Source: Tahibacter harae (GTDB lineage Bacteria; Pseudomonadota; Gammaproteobacteria; Xanthomonadales; Rhodanobacteraceae). Taken from it: 64,000 nucleotides of DNA. Shown piece by piece: positions 8,870-16,520 of this stretch (within the stretch, counting starts at the first letter, position 1; each line of letters starts with the position of its first letter). The DNA is taken from contig NZ_JANFQO010000013.1 in NCBI RefSeq assembly GCF_024437735.1, positions 1-64,000 on the forward strand, written 5' to 3'. The notes under the pieces were generated by a model that was given only the letters and a program-made list of their open reading frames with translations, ran no database searches and had not been told where the DNA came from. Both the position numbers and the translations under genes were made by a program.

Positions 8870-10282
8870 TCAGCGGGTCAGCAGGCGCGTGACGAAGCCG
8901 GCCAGGCCCTTGTACGGCGGCCGCAGCAGCGACAGGCTGGACCAGCGCAGCTGGCGGAACACCGGCAGCTGCTTGGAGAAGGTCAGGAAGCCGTGGTGGC
9001 CGTGGTAATGCCCCATGCCGGACGGACCCACGCCGCCGAACGGCAGCTCGCTCTGTGCATTGTGGAAAATGCAGTCATTCACGCTGACCCCGCCGGCCAC
9101 GCAGCTTTCCAGCACGCGGCGGGTGCGCGCGCGGTCGTTGTCGAAGTGGTACAGGGCCAGCGGCCGCGGCCGCGCATTGACGTAGGCGATGGCGGCGTCC
9201 ACCGATTCCACCGTCACTATGGGCAGGATGGGGCCGAAGATCTCCTCGCGCATCACGCGGGTGTCCTCGGGCGCATCCAGCACCAGGGTGGGCGCGAACA
9301 CGCGCGCGTCGATGTCGTGGGCGGCCGCGTCCGGCAGAGTGATCACCGTACCGCCGCGCGACTGCGCCTCGTCGGCCAGGCCCTGCAGGCGCAGGTACTG
9401 GCGCGCGTTGATGATGCTGGTGTAGTCCGGGTTCTCGCGCAGGTTGGGATAGTGGCGGGCGACGTAGTCGCGCAGCGCGGCGACGAAGGGCTCGCGGTCC
9501 TGCGCGCGCAGCAGTACGTAGTCGGGCGCTATGCAGGTCTGACCGGCGTTGAGGAACTTGCCCGCGGCGATGCGCGCCGCGGCGGTCGCCAGCGGATAGC
9601 CCGGCGCGACGATGGCCGGCGACTTGCCGCCCAGCTCCAGCGTCACCGGCGTCAGGTTCGGTGCCGCCGCCGCCATCACCTTGCGCCCGACCGGCGTGGA
9701 ACCGGTGAACAGCAGGTGGTCGAAGGGCAGTCCGGCGAATTCCGCGGCGACCTCGGCATCGCCCAGCACCGTCGCGACACGATCGGCCGGGAACACCTCG
9801 GCCAGCAGCTCGGCCATGGCCTGGGAGGTGCGCGGGGTGAACTCCGACGGCTTCAGCATCACATGGTTGCCGGCGCCGATCGCGCTGACCAGCGGGATCA
9901 GGGCCAGGTTAACCGGGTAATTCCATGGCGCGATAATGCCGATCACGCCCAGGGCCTGGTAGCGGATCTCGGCGCTGGCCGGCAGGAAGGTGAAATCAAC
10001 GCCCTTGGACTGGGGCCGCATCCAGCGCCGCAGCCGGCTGCGCACCAGGTCGATCTCGTGCAGCACGGTCATGCCGTCGGTGAGCAGGGACTCGTGCCGC
10101 GACCGGCGGCCGAAATCCGCGTTCATGGCCTCGACCAGTCCGTCCAGGCGGCGCTTGAACGCGGCGCGCAGCCGCGCCAGGTCGTCCATGCGCTGGTCGT
10201 AGTCCGGGCGCTGCGCGTTCCAGGCATCGCGCAGGCGCGCGAGCGTGGCGTGGAGAGGGGCGGTGTGGGCGGGAGTGTCCAT
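8870..10282 (-). CDS. Coniferyl aldehyde dehydrogenase-type NAD(P)-dependent aldehyde dehydrogenase
   Basis: A 470-residue ALDH superfamily protein. Visible are the cofactor-binding segment IIAPWNYPVNLALIPLVSAI, the FTGSTPVGRKV turn, the general-base Glu in LELGGKSP (about 216) and the catalytic Cys in NAGQTCIAPDY (about 250). The N-terminal helix (RMDDLARLRAAFKRRLDGLVEAMNADFG) and the C-terminal FLTFSKQLPVFRQ resemble the coniferyl aldehyde dehydrogenase (CalB) subgroup, which also includes fatty-aldehyde enzymes, so the true substrate is open. The ATG starts at the divergent boundary with the carbonic-anhydrase-like gene. It may be co-transcribed with the CadC-like regulator. Confidence 0.9.
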   Translation of the reverse strand: MDTPAHTAPLHATLARLRDAWNAQRPDYDQRMDDLARLRAAFKRRLDGLVEAMNADFGRRSRHESLLTDGMTVLHEIDLVRSRLRRWMRPQSKGVDFTFLPASAEIRYQALGVIGIIAPWNYPVNLALIPLVSAIGAGNHVMLKPSEFTPRTSQAMAELLAEVFPADRVATVLGDAEVAAEFAGLPFDHLLFTGSTPVGRKVMAAAAPNLTPVTLELGGKSPAIVAPGYPLATAAARIAAGKFLNAGQTCIAPDYVLLRAQDREPFVAALRDYVARHYPNLRENPDYTSIINARQYLRLQGLADEAQSRGGTVITLPDAAAHDIDARVFAPTLVLDAPEDTRVMREEIFGPILPIVTVESVDAAIAYVNARPRPLALYHFDNDRARTRRVLESCVAGGVSVNDCIFHNAQSELPFGGVGPSGMGHYHGHHGFLTFSKQLPVFRQLRWSSLSLLRPPYKGLAGFVTRLLTR

Positions 10283-10392
10283 GCGGCAATGGTAGACGGG
10301 ATTCGCGATTTGTGAACCTGGCAGTACGCAAATTGGCCGCGAACCCGGCGCCGCGCTACCCTCGCCGTCCCGCCATCGCCGATCTCCGCCTC

Positions 10393-10920
10393 ATGCACCT
10401 GCGTCCCTACCGCGGCATCCTTCCCGTCGTCGCCGCGACGGCCTACATAGACCCGGCTGCCGTCGTCATCGGCGATGTGCAGATCGGCGCGGACAGCTCG
10501 ATCTGGCCCTGCGCCGTACTGCGCGGCGACGTGCAGCGCATCCGCGTCGGCGCGCGCACCAATATTCAGGACGGCGCCATCGTCCACGTCACCCATGACG
10601 GCCCGTATACGCCCGGCGGCTTCGCCACCCATATCGGCGACGACGTGACCATAGGCCACGCCGCCGTGATCCACGCCTGCACCATCGAGGACGCCTGCCT
10701 GATCGGCATGCATGCGACCGTGCTCGACGGCGCCGTCGTGCGCAAACACGGCTTCGTCGGCGCCGGCGCCGTGGTCGCGCCGGGTAAGATCGTCGGCGAA
10801 GGCGAGCTGTGGCTGGGCAGTCCGGCCCGGTTGACGCGGCGGCTCAGCGACGAGGAAATCCAGCGGCTGTATTACTCGGCGGAGAAGTATGTGGAGTTGA
10901 AGAACGAGTATCTGGACTGA
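10393..10920 (+). CDS. Gamma-class carbonic anhydrase-like protein (YrdA family)
   Basis: A 175-residue left-handed beta-helix protein with hexapeptide repeats (VVIGDVQIGADSSIWP, DVTIGHAAVIHACTIED). Three histidines in the positions of the trimeric active-site metal ligands are present: His68 in HVTHD, His89 in IGH and His94 in IHAC. The family includes E. coli YrdA and CaiE-like proteins; carbonic anhydrase activity is often weak or undetected. The ATG at 10393 gives the canonical MHLRPYRGILPVV start; an upstream GTG in frame would add 27 non-conserved residues. The gene is divergent from the aldehyde dehydrogenase gene. Confidence 0.9.
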   Translation: MHLRPYRGILPVVAATAYIDPAAVVIGDVQIGADSSIWPCAVLRGDVQRIRVGARTNIQDGAIVHVTHDGPYTPGGFATHIGDDVTIGHAAVIHACTIEDACLIGMHATVLDGAVVRKHGFVGAGAVVAPGKIVGEGELWLGSPARLTRRLSDEEIQRLYYSAEKYVELKNEYLD

Positions 10921-11121
10921 GGGCAGGATTCGGGTTTCGCGCCTGGGCAGCGAGGTCCCGGATCCAGGATTCGAGACGCTGCTGCGACGTCGTGGTTCAC
11001 AATCCATCGCCCGGATCCGGAGGCGGCGAAGCATCGCCTGGGAAACCCCTGTTCCAATTTTCGACGCATCGGATACGGACATACCAAACATCGCCGCACC
11101 ACAGCCGGATGCTGTAATTCT

Positions 11122-11157
11122 CCGCTTCCCCAAGCGCGAACGCGCTTGGGGGAGCGG
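11122..11157. terminator. 17-bp hairpin in the 10921-11194 intergenic gap
   Basis: A near-perfect inverted repeat: 17-base arms (one T/C mismatch) around a 2-base AA spacer, core CCAAGCGCG-AA-CGCGCTTGG. It lies between the end of the carbonic-anhydrase-like gene and the start of the frameshifted hydrolase, which point the same way. There is no U-tract after it, so it is not a classical intrinsic terminator. It could be an mRNA-stabilising or attenuating hairpin, or a cruciform. I see no gene in the surrounding 274-base gap. Confidence 0.5.
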
Positions 11158-11194
11158 ACTTCTTTCCAGGCAACCTGTCCGGCTGAAGCAAGTC

Positions 11195-11997
11195 ATGGCT
11201 ACCGTCCGCATTCGCGAATTCCGGGTCAGAACCGAACACGGCGATGTGTTCGCGAAAAGCTGGACGCCGGCAGATGGTGCCCGGGCCAGCGCGGCACCCA
11301 TCATCCTGTTCCACGACTCCCTCGGCTGCGTCGAACTCTGGCGTGATTTTCCGCAGCAGCTGGCCCAGGCCAGCTGCCGCAGCGTCCATGCCTACGACCG
11401 CCTCGGCTTCGGCCGCTCCGACGCGCACCCCGCCCGATTGGCTGCCGACTTCATCCACGCCGAAGCCCACGGCGCTTCCGCCAACTGCGCGAAGCCCTGC
11501 AGATTGCCGAGTTCATCGCCTTCGGCCACAGCGTCGGCGGCGGCATGGCGGTGAGCTGTGCGGCGGCGTGGCCGGCGGACTGCCGCGGGCTGATCGCCGA
11601 ATCCGCCCAGGCTTTCGTCGAGGACCGCACCGTGCAGGGCATCCGCGCCGCACAGCAGGCGTTCGCCGAACCGGGACAGTTGGAGCGGCTGCGCAAATAC
11701 CACGGCGACAAGGCGGCCTGGGTGCTGAGCGCCTGGATAGACAGCTGGCTGGCGCCCGCCTTCGCCGGCTGGAGCCTGGACGCCGACCTGCGCAAGGTGC
11801 GCTGTCCGGCACTGGTCATCCACGGCGAACACGACGAATACGGCTCCATCCGCCATCCGCAGCGCATCGCGCAGCAGATTCCCGGCGCTGCGACGCTGCG
11901 CATCCTGTCCGATTGCGCCCACGTACCGCACCGCGAACGGACAGCTGCGGTACTCGGCGACGTGGTGCGCTGGCTGGATGCCGCCGGTCCCATCTAG
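11195..11997 (+). pseudogene. Alpha/beta hydrolase, interrupted by a frameshift
   Basis: Two overlapping frames together make one alpha/beta hydrolase of about 267 residues. The first frame (from ATG 11195) carries VRIREFRVRTEHGDVFAKSW, the oxyanion strand IILFHDSLGCVELW and YDRLGFGRSDA, then loses homology after FIHAEA. The second frame picks up FRQLREALQIAEFIAF, the nucleophile elbow GHSVGGG, the acid strand VIHGEHDEYGSI and the catalytic His region DCAHVPH. The switch falls between about 11467 and 11480, where restoring one base would give an uninterrupted GAFRQLREAL. Either this is a recent pseudogene or a one-base sequence error. All triad residues are otherwise intact, which favours a recent or technical event. 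Confidence 0.75.
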
Positions 11998-12087
11998 ACC
12001 GGCGGCGCGACGGACCGGCCGGGTTCCGTCATCACCTGCGGACGATCGCCGTTCGCCCGAAACGTCCGCGTCACCCGCGGCCCTGCC

Positions 12088-12414
12088 TCAGCGACCATCG
12101 GCTTCCGCCAGGCTCCAGCACATGGCCAGCAGCGCCATGCCGGCCAAGGCGAGCAGCAAGGCGATCACCGGTGCCGACAATTCCCCGCCGACCCAGTCGC
12201 GCCCGCCGAGTCGAACCAGCGGCGTGGACGACAGGCTCAGCGCGCCGGCCGCGATTCCGGCGGCGATGCCGCTCCACAGCGGCCACGCGCGGCGGCGCGG
12301 CCGCGCGGGCAGCTGCTGCATCACGCGGTCGCAGAAACCCGCGTCGGGCACCGCACCTTCAAACTGCTGGCGCAGCAGCGTGTCGAGTAGGTCGTCTTGC
12401 TGGGAAGGGTTCAT
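12088..12414 (-). CDS. Small two-TM protein, probable anti-sigma factor partner
   Basis: A 108-residue protein whose ATG overlaps the stop of the ECF sigma gene (ATGA). The N-terminal 40 residues are a soluble helical segment (MNPSQQDDLLDTLLRQQFEGAV) and two hydrophobic helices follow (about 44-62 and 80-98). It has no HxxxCxxC zinc motif, so it is not a ZAS-type anti-sigma factor. Position directly after a sigma factor gene plus the membrane anchor suggest an anti-sigma or accessory role. This is inference from context; the sequence itself is not diagnostic. Confidence 0.65.
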   Translation of the reverse strand: MNPSQQDDLLDTLLRQQFEGAVPDAGFCDRVMQQLPARPRRRAWPLWSGIAAGIAAGALSLSSTPLVRLGGRDWVGGELSAPVIALLLALAGMALLAMCWSLAEADGR

Positions 12415-12980
12415 GTCGGATTCTCCTGTGCGGTTCCGGCGTTCCACGCCGCCAGCCACGATTTCAGTTTCGCCTTGCCGCGCGTGGCATGGGTTTTCAC
12501 CGTGCCCAGCGGCATGCCCAGCACGAAGGCGGCTTCTTCATGGCTCAGGCCCAGCTGCACGCAGTGCAGCAGCACGGCTTGCTCGGCTTCGGACAGGCGG
12601 CGCAGGGCGCGCTCGAAGTCCAGTTGCAGCTCGACCGGATGAGCCGGCGCGGCCGGTGGCTCCGCCTCGTCGGCGTCCTCGGCCGGCTCCGGTTTCCTGC
12701 GCCGTGCCTGCAGGAAACAGGACCAGGCGATGCGGTACAGCCACGTGCGGAACGCCGCATCGCCGCGGAACTGATCCAGCTTGCGCCAGGCCAGCAGGAA
12801 GACTTCCTGGGCGATGTCGTCGGCCGCCGCCTCGTCGCCATGCAGCAGGCGGCGCAGCTGGGCGCGCACCAGGCCCTGGTGCCTGCGCATCAGCTGCTCG
12901 AAGGCGCGCCGGTCGTCATCCAGCAGGACGCGCGCGACCAAGGCCCGGTCGACACGCGCGTCGGCGGCGCTGTCAGCCAC
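12411..12980 (-). CDS. ECF-type RNA polymerase sigma factor
   Basis: A 189-residue sigma-70 family factor with region 2 (ADDIAQEVFLLAWRKLDQF, FRTWLYRIAWSCFLQARRR) and region 4 (LSEAEQAVLLHCVQLGLSHEEAAFVLGMPLGTVKTHATRGKAKLKSW). An acidic, Ala/Pro-rich linker joins them. The start is a GTG lying within the end of the preceding DUF6249 gene (8-base overlap), and the stop overlaps the next gene's ATG, so all three are coupled. The region 4 motif GTVKTHATRGKAKL is typical of small ECF factors. The regulon is unknown. Confidence 0.92.
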   Translation of the reverse strand: MADSAADARVDRALVARVLLDDDRRAFEQLMRRHQGLVRAQLRRLLHGDEAAADDIAQEVFLLAWRKLDQFRGDAAFRTWLYRIAWSCFLQARRRKPEPAEDADEAEPPAAPAHPVELQLDFERALRRLSEAEQAVLLHCVQLGLSHEEAAFVLGMPLGTVKTHATRGKAKLKSWLAAWNAGTAQENPT

Positions 12981-13344
12981 GTGCGCGCTCGCGCCGGTTG
13001 AACCACCAGCTGGCCAGATAGCCCAGCCCCGTCATCAGCGGCAGCAGGCCGAGGCCCCAGAGCTGGCTGACGTGCATGCCGTTGCCGTCGAACTGGCCCG
13101 GCAGGCTGAGAAACATCGCCATCACGCCCAGGCCGCCGCCGATCAGCACGAGTGCGCGGCGCCGCTCCACGTCGCCGGGCTGCGATTCCAGCAGCAGTTG
13201 CGGCGGCAGTTCCACGCCCTTGTCCGCCAGTTGCAGCAGGGTGCGATAGCGCGCCTGCGTCTGCCGGTCGCGGTAGCGCAGCGTAATCAGGACGATCAGC
13301 ACGGGCGCGCTCAGCACAATGAGAGGGATGAAGATGAATTCCAT
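12973..13344 (-). CDS. DUF6249-like inner-membrane protein
   Basis: A 123-residue protein with a hydrophobic N-terminal helix (MEFIFIPLIVLSAPVLIVLITL), a basic cytoplasmic stretch (RYRDRQTQARYRTLLQLADKGVELP), then two more membrane helices (about 65-82 and 95-113) and a basic tail. Proteins of this layout often sit next to ECF sigma factor genes in Xanthomonadales. A GGAG ribosome-binding site precedes the ATG. It overlaps the sigma gene by 8 bases, so it is part of the same operon and may belong to its membrane signalling arm. Function unknown. Confidence 0.7.
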   Translation of the reverse strand: MEFIFIPLIVLSAPVLIVLITLRYRDRQTQARYRTLLQLADKGVELPPQLLLESQPGDVERRRALVLIGGGLGVMAMFLSLPGQFDGNGMHVSQLWGLGLLPLMTGLGYLASWWFNRRERARG

Positions 13345-13404
13345 GAATTGGCTCCAAAGCGGATGGCGTCGGGAAAGGAATGATCGGCCAGGCGGCGCGC
13401 GTCT

Positions 13405-14904
13405 TCAGGGCTTGGCGCCTTCGGCGGCGAGCAGGTCGGCGATACGTTCGGCCAGCAGCCAGGCTTGGCCCGGGCCCTGGTTGCTGGTAACGGCGACGTC
13501 GGCGTTGCGCTCCCAGACCATCGCCAGGTTCGCGTCCGTGCCCTCGATGCCGCCGGAGTGGCCGCGAATGTGGTTGCCGCGGGAGAGACGGTCGCCGAAA
13601 CCGGCCGCATAGGCGCCGGGGCCGGCCGGCACGGCATCGTCGAACATCTTCGCCAAGGTCGCCGGCTTGACCAGCTTGCCCGCGCGCAGCGCCCTGGCGA
13701 AGCGCAGCAGGTCGGCAGTGTTGGAGTAGCTGCCGCCGGCCGGGCTGCCCTTGAACGGGACTTTCATCCAGTCCGCCTTCCATTCGGTGGAGAACACCCC
13801 CGCGCGGAAATAGCCGACCGCCAGTTTCGGAACGATGTCGTCGAGCGTGTCGAATCCGCTCGACGTCATGCCGGCCGGAGCGAAGACGTGGCGCCTGATG
13901 TAGTCGAAATAGTTCTCGTGCGAGACGTTCTCGACGATGCGGCCGAGCAGCACGTAGCCGGCGTTGCTGTAGTTCCAGTCCTTGCCCGGCTCGCCCGCCT
14001 TGGGCTGGCGTGCGATGAGGTCGAGATAGTCGGCCGGGTTGACGAATTTCTCGCGCTGCTGGAAGAACTCGGGCACGAAGAAATCGCCCAGCCCCGCCGT
14101 GTGGTGCAGCAGCTGCCACACGGTGATCTGCTTCGCCGCTTCCTGATCGGGGTATTCGGGCACCCGCTGCGCAAGCGTGTCCTGCCAGGACAATTTGCCG
14201 GCGTCGACGAGCTGGGCGATGGCCACGGCGGTGAACATCTTGCCCATGGAGCCGATGTGGAACCGGGTCTGACGGTCGACCGGCACGCCGAAGCGCCGCT
14301 CGGCCAGGCCGCGGCATTCGTCGATCACGGTTTCGCTGCCGTCGGCGACGCTCAGGCAGCCGGAGAAATCGTTCGCGCGCACGAGCTTGTCCAGCGTGGC
14401 GTTGACCAGGCGCTTGAGTTCGTCGCGGGAGAGCGCGGTCTTGGGCCAGTCGGCGTAGAGCGACGGATCATCCATCGGCACCAGCTCCGCCTGCGCCAGG
14501 CGGCCGGGATGCGCGGCATCGCTGCGCAGCAGGAACACGGCCACGCGCCCGCCGCGCTGCGCCTTTACCGTCAGCACCAGCATGCCGCGCTGCTCGTGCG
14601 CCTCGGTCAGTTCCACGCCGCCGCTGTCGCGTACCGCGTCGGCCAGGCTGGTCGCGAACCCGGCCTGGGCGGCGGCATCCATCTCGGGCGACAGGATCGT
14701 CGGCGCCCAGTTGCGGATCTGTTCGGGGCTGTCGCTGTTCACGTGCGCGATCAGCGCGGCGCCGAGCTTGCCGTCCGGTGTATCCGGCAGCGTCGCGCCG
14801 GGACCGGCGATCGCGGCGGCGGCGAAGGAAACGCTCAGTGCGAGCGCGGCGCGCAGGCCGCATTGGCGGAGACGGGACAACAGGAGGGGTTGGGCGGGTT
14901 TCAT
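13405..14904 (-). CDS. Secreted serine hydrolase (beta-lactamase/PBP fold) with N-terminal extension
   Basis: A 499-residue protein. ATG 14904 is preceded by AGGAG at proper spacing and starts a signal sequence (LRAALALSVSFAAAAIAG). Residues about 35-165 form a separate N-terminal domain of unknown type, probably an NTF2-like or beta-rich module. The catalytic domain starts near 170 and has SMGK (SxxK), YSN and HSGG motifs, all intact. It is likely an esterase or D-amino-peptidase-like enzyme of the periplasm. It lies 60 bases upstream of the DUF6249-sigma-anti-sigma genes on the same strand, so it may be the first gene of that operon. Confidence 0.88.
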   Translation of the reverse strand: MKPAQPLLLSRLRQCGLRAALALSVSFAAAAIAGPGATLPDTPDGKLGAALIAHVNSDSPEQIRNWAPTILSPEMDAAAQAGFATSLADAVRDSGGVELTEAHEQRGMLVLTVKAQRGGRVAVFLLRSDAAHPGRLAQAELVPMDDPSLYADWPKTALSRDELKRLVNATLDKLVRANDFSGCLSVADGSETVIDECRGLAERRFGVPVDRQTRFHIGSMGKMFTAVAIAQLVDAGKLSWQDTLAQRVPEYPDQEAAKQITVWQLLHHTAGLGDFFVPEFFQQREKFVNPADYLDLIARQPKAGEPGKDWNYSNAGYVLLGRIVENVSHENYFDYIRRHVFAPAGMTSSGFDTLDDIVPKLAVGYFRAGVFSTEWKADWMKVPFKGSPAGGSYSNTADLLRFARALRAGKLVKPATLAKMFDDAVPAGPGAYAAGFGDRLSRGNHIRGHSGGIEGTDANLAMVWERNADVAVTSNQGPGQAWLLAERIADLLAAEGAKP

Positions 14905-15092
14905 CGACTGCACTCCTGGGCAGATCGCTCCCTGGCGGGAGACGACCGGCCGGCTGGGTTGGGACAAGCCTGGGTGGACCGCGCAACGGCGGCGTCGAAG
15001 GCTTGGATGCGTCGATGAATGCGGCTGGATTCACCCTGTAGCGCGCCGTTTGCGCCGGGAGCGGAATTTGCGCAGCCGCGGTCGCGCAGGAC

Positions 15093-15386
15093 TCAGCGCG
15101 GCCGCGTCGCCGTCTCCAGCTCGGCGATCCAGCGCAGGGCATGTTCGCGGCCGTCGCCGCACATGGCGGGTTCCGGCCGCAGCCGGCCGCAGACTTCGGG
15201 ACGCTCGGGCGAGCCGAAGATGCGGCAGCGGTAATCGTCGTCGAGCTGCACACAGCGCACGCCGGCGGGCTTGCCGCCGGGCATGCCGGGAATCGGGCTG
15301 GAGATCGACAGCGCGATACAGCACGCGCCGCAGCCGGCGCGGCAGGCATAGCGGCCGCTGGCCGCATCGAAAAGCAGTGCGGTCAC
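15093..15386 (-). CDS. YkgJ-family cysteine-cluster protein
   Basis: A 97-residue protein with the CxxxCxxCC cluster (Cys15, 19, 22, 23: CRAGCGACC) and three more cysteines in the C-terminal half (VRCVQL, YRCRIF, EVCGRL), the pattern of UPF0153/YkgJ proteins thought to bind zinc or an iron-sulfur cluster. The start is a GTG that overlaps the aroE stop codon (GTGA), giving the family's usual short length. Longer in-frame starts would lie inside aroE and give non-homologous Arg-rich sequence. Function unknown; co-translated with aroE. Confidence 0.82.
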   Translation of the reverse strand: MTALLFDAASGRYACRAGCGACCIALSISSPIPGMPGGKPAGVRCVQLDDDYRCRIFGSPERPEVCGRLRPEPAMCGDGREHALRWIAELETATRPR

Positions 15387-16225
15387 ACCGAATCCAGCCT
15401 GGCGCGCAGTTCGGCGTAGATGGCTTCGGTGTCGGGGCGCCTGCCGTGCCAGATGGCGAAGGCTTCGGCGGCCTGCTCCACCAGCATGCCCAGGCCGTCG
15501 AACACGTGCACGGCGTGGGCGGTGCGGGCCCAGGCCAGGAACTGGGTGGCGCCGCGGCCGTAGGACAGGTCGTAGCACAGCGCGCGCGGCGCGACGATGG
15601 CGAAGGGCAGGTCCATGGAACCGCCTTCGACGCCGGCCGAGGTGGCGTTGATGATGAAATCCCAACTGCCCTGGGTGGCCAGGTCATCCCAGTAGCGCAC
15701 ATGCACGCGGCCGGGTTCGCCGATGCGGTCGGCCAGGGCATCGGCCCGTTCGGCGTGGCGGTTGGCAATGGTCAGCGAGCGTACGCCGGCGTCGAGCAGG
15801 GCGAAGGCCACGCCCTGGGCCGCGCCGCCGGCGCCCAGCAGCAGCAGGTCGCGTTCGCGCAGGTCCTGGCGCTGGCGCTCGACCAGGTCCGCGATCAGGC
15901 CGGGACCGTCGGTATTGTGGCCGCGCCAGCCGCCGCCGGGCAGCGGCTCCAGCGTGTTGACCACGCCGGTGCGCGCGGCGTAGTCGGAAACCTGGGCGCA
16001 AAGTCCGAACGCCAGCGACTTCAGCGGCAGGGTGACATTGGCTCCGCCGCCGCCCTGTGCACGGAACTCCGCCAGCTGCGCAGCGAAGGTTTCGGCCGGT
16101 GCGTCGATCGCGTCATAGCGCAGGTCCAGGCCGAACTCGCGCGCGAAGCTGCGGTGTATGGCCGGCGACAGGGAATGGCTGATCGGATGGCCGAAAACGG
16201 CGTGGCGGTGCGGAGTTTCGCTCAT
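15383..16225 (-). CDS. aroE: Shikimate dehydrogenase (NADP+)
   Basis: A 280-residue enzyme reducing 3-dehydroshikimate to shikimate in aromatic amino acid synthesis. Motifs: substrate-binding GHPISHSLSPAIH, catalytic lysine in ANVTLPLK, NTDGPG, Rossmann loop LLGAGGAAQGV, NADP-site NRHAERA, INATSAG and the C-terminal DGLGMLVEQAAEAF. The ATG at 16225 gives the canonical MSETPHRHAVFGHPISHS; an upstream in-frame start would only add 15 non-conserved residues. It is the first gene of a two-gene unit with ykgJ and is divergent from the S9 peptidase gene across 295 bases. Confidence 0.95.
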   Translation of the reverse strand: MSETPHRHAVFGHPISHSLSPAIHRSFAREFGLDLRYDAIDAPAETFAAQLAEFRAQGGGGANVTLPLKSLAFGLCAQVSDYAARTGVVNTLEPLPGGGWRGHNTDGPGLIADLVERQRQDLRERDLLLLGAGGAAQGVAFALLDAGVRSLTIANRHAERADALADRIGEPGRVHVRYWDDLATQGSWDFIINATSAGVEGGSMDLPFAIVAPRALCYDLSYGRGATQFLAWARTAHAVHVFDGLGMLVEQAAEAFAIWHGRRPDTEAIYAELRARLDSV

Positions 16226-16334
16226 ATAGGCGGCCTCGGAAGGGTTCGGGAGTGCGTTGGATTGTGGCAAGCGCCGGCGTCAACGGCCCGGCAAGAGCCT
16301 GCGGCGGCGGCCCGGCACGGTTGTGTAGACGGGG

Positions 16335-16361
16335 CCCGCGGCGCGCAAGCCGCGCCGCGGG
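16335..16361. other. GC hairpin in the aroE/S9 peptidase divergent gap
   Basis: Perfect 11-base inverted repeat CCCGCGGCGCG / CGCGCCGCGGG around a CAAGC loop. It sits midway between two divergent starts, where a terminator would be unexpected, so a regulatory cruciform, operator-like palindrome or 5'-UTR hairpin is possible. No function can be assigned from sequence alone. Confidence 0.45.
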
Positions 16362-16520
16362 TATGGGGCCAGGGCTTTTCGCGCAAGGCTCCGCCGCCGC
16401 CATTGCCGGCCATTCTACGTGCTGCGGCCGCTGCCGGTGCCGGCGCATGACCTGTGGCCTTTGCCAGGCGGCCTGTGTCGGAGGACGCTTCGCCCTCCCC
16501 TGGCTAATGGAGCAAGTCGG

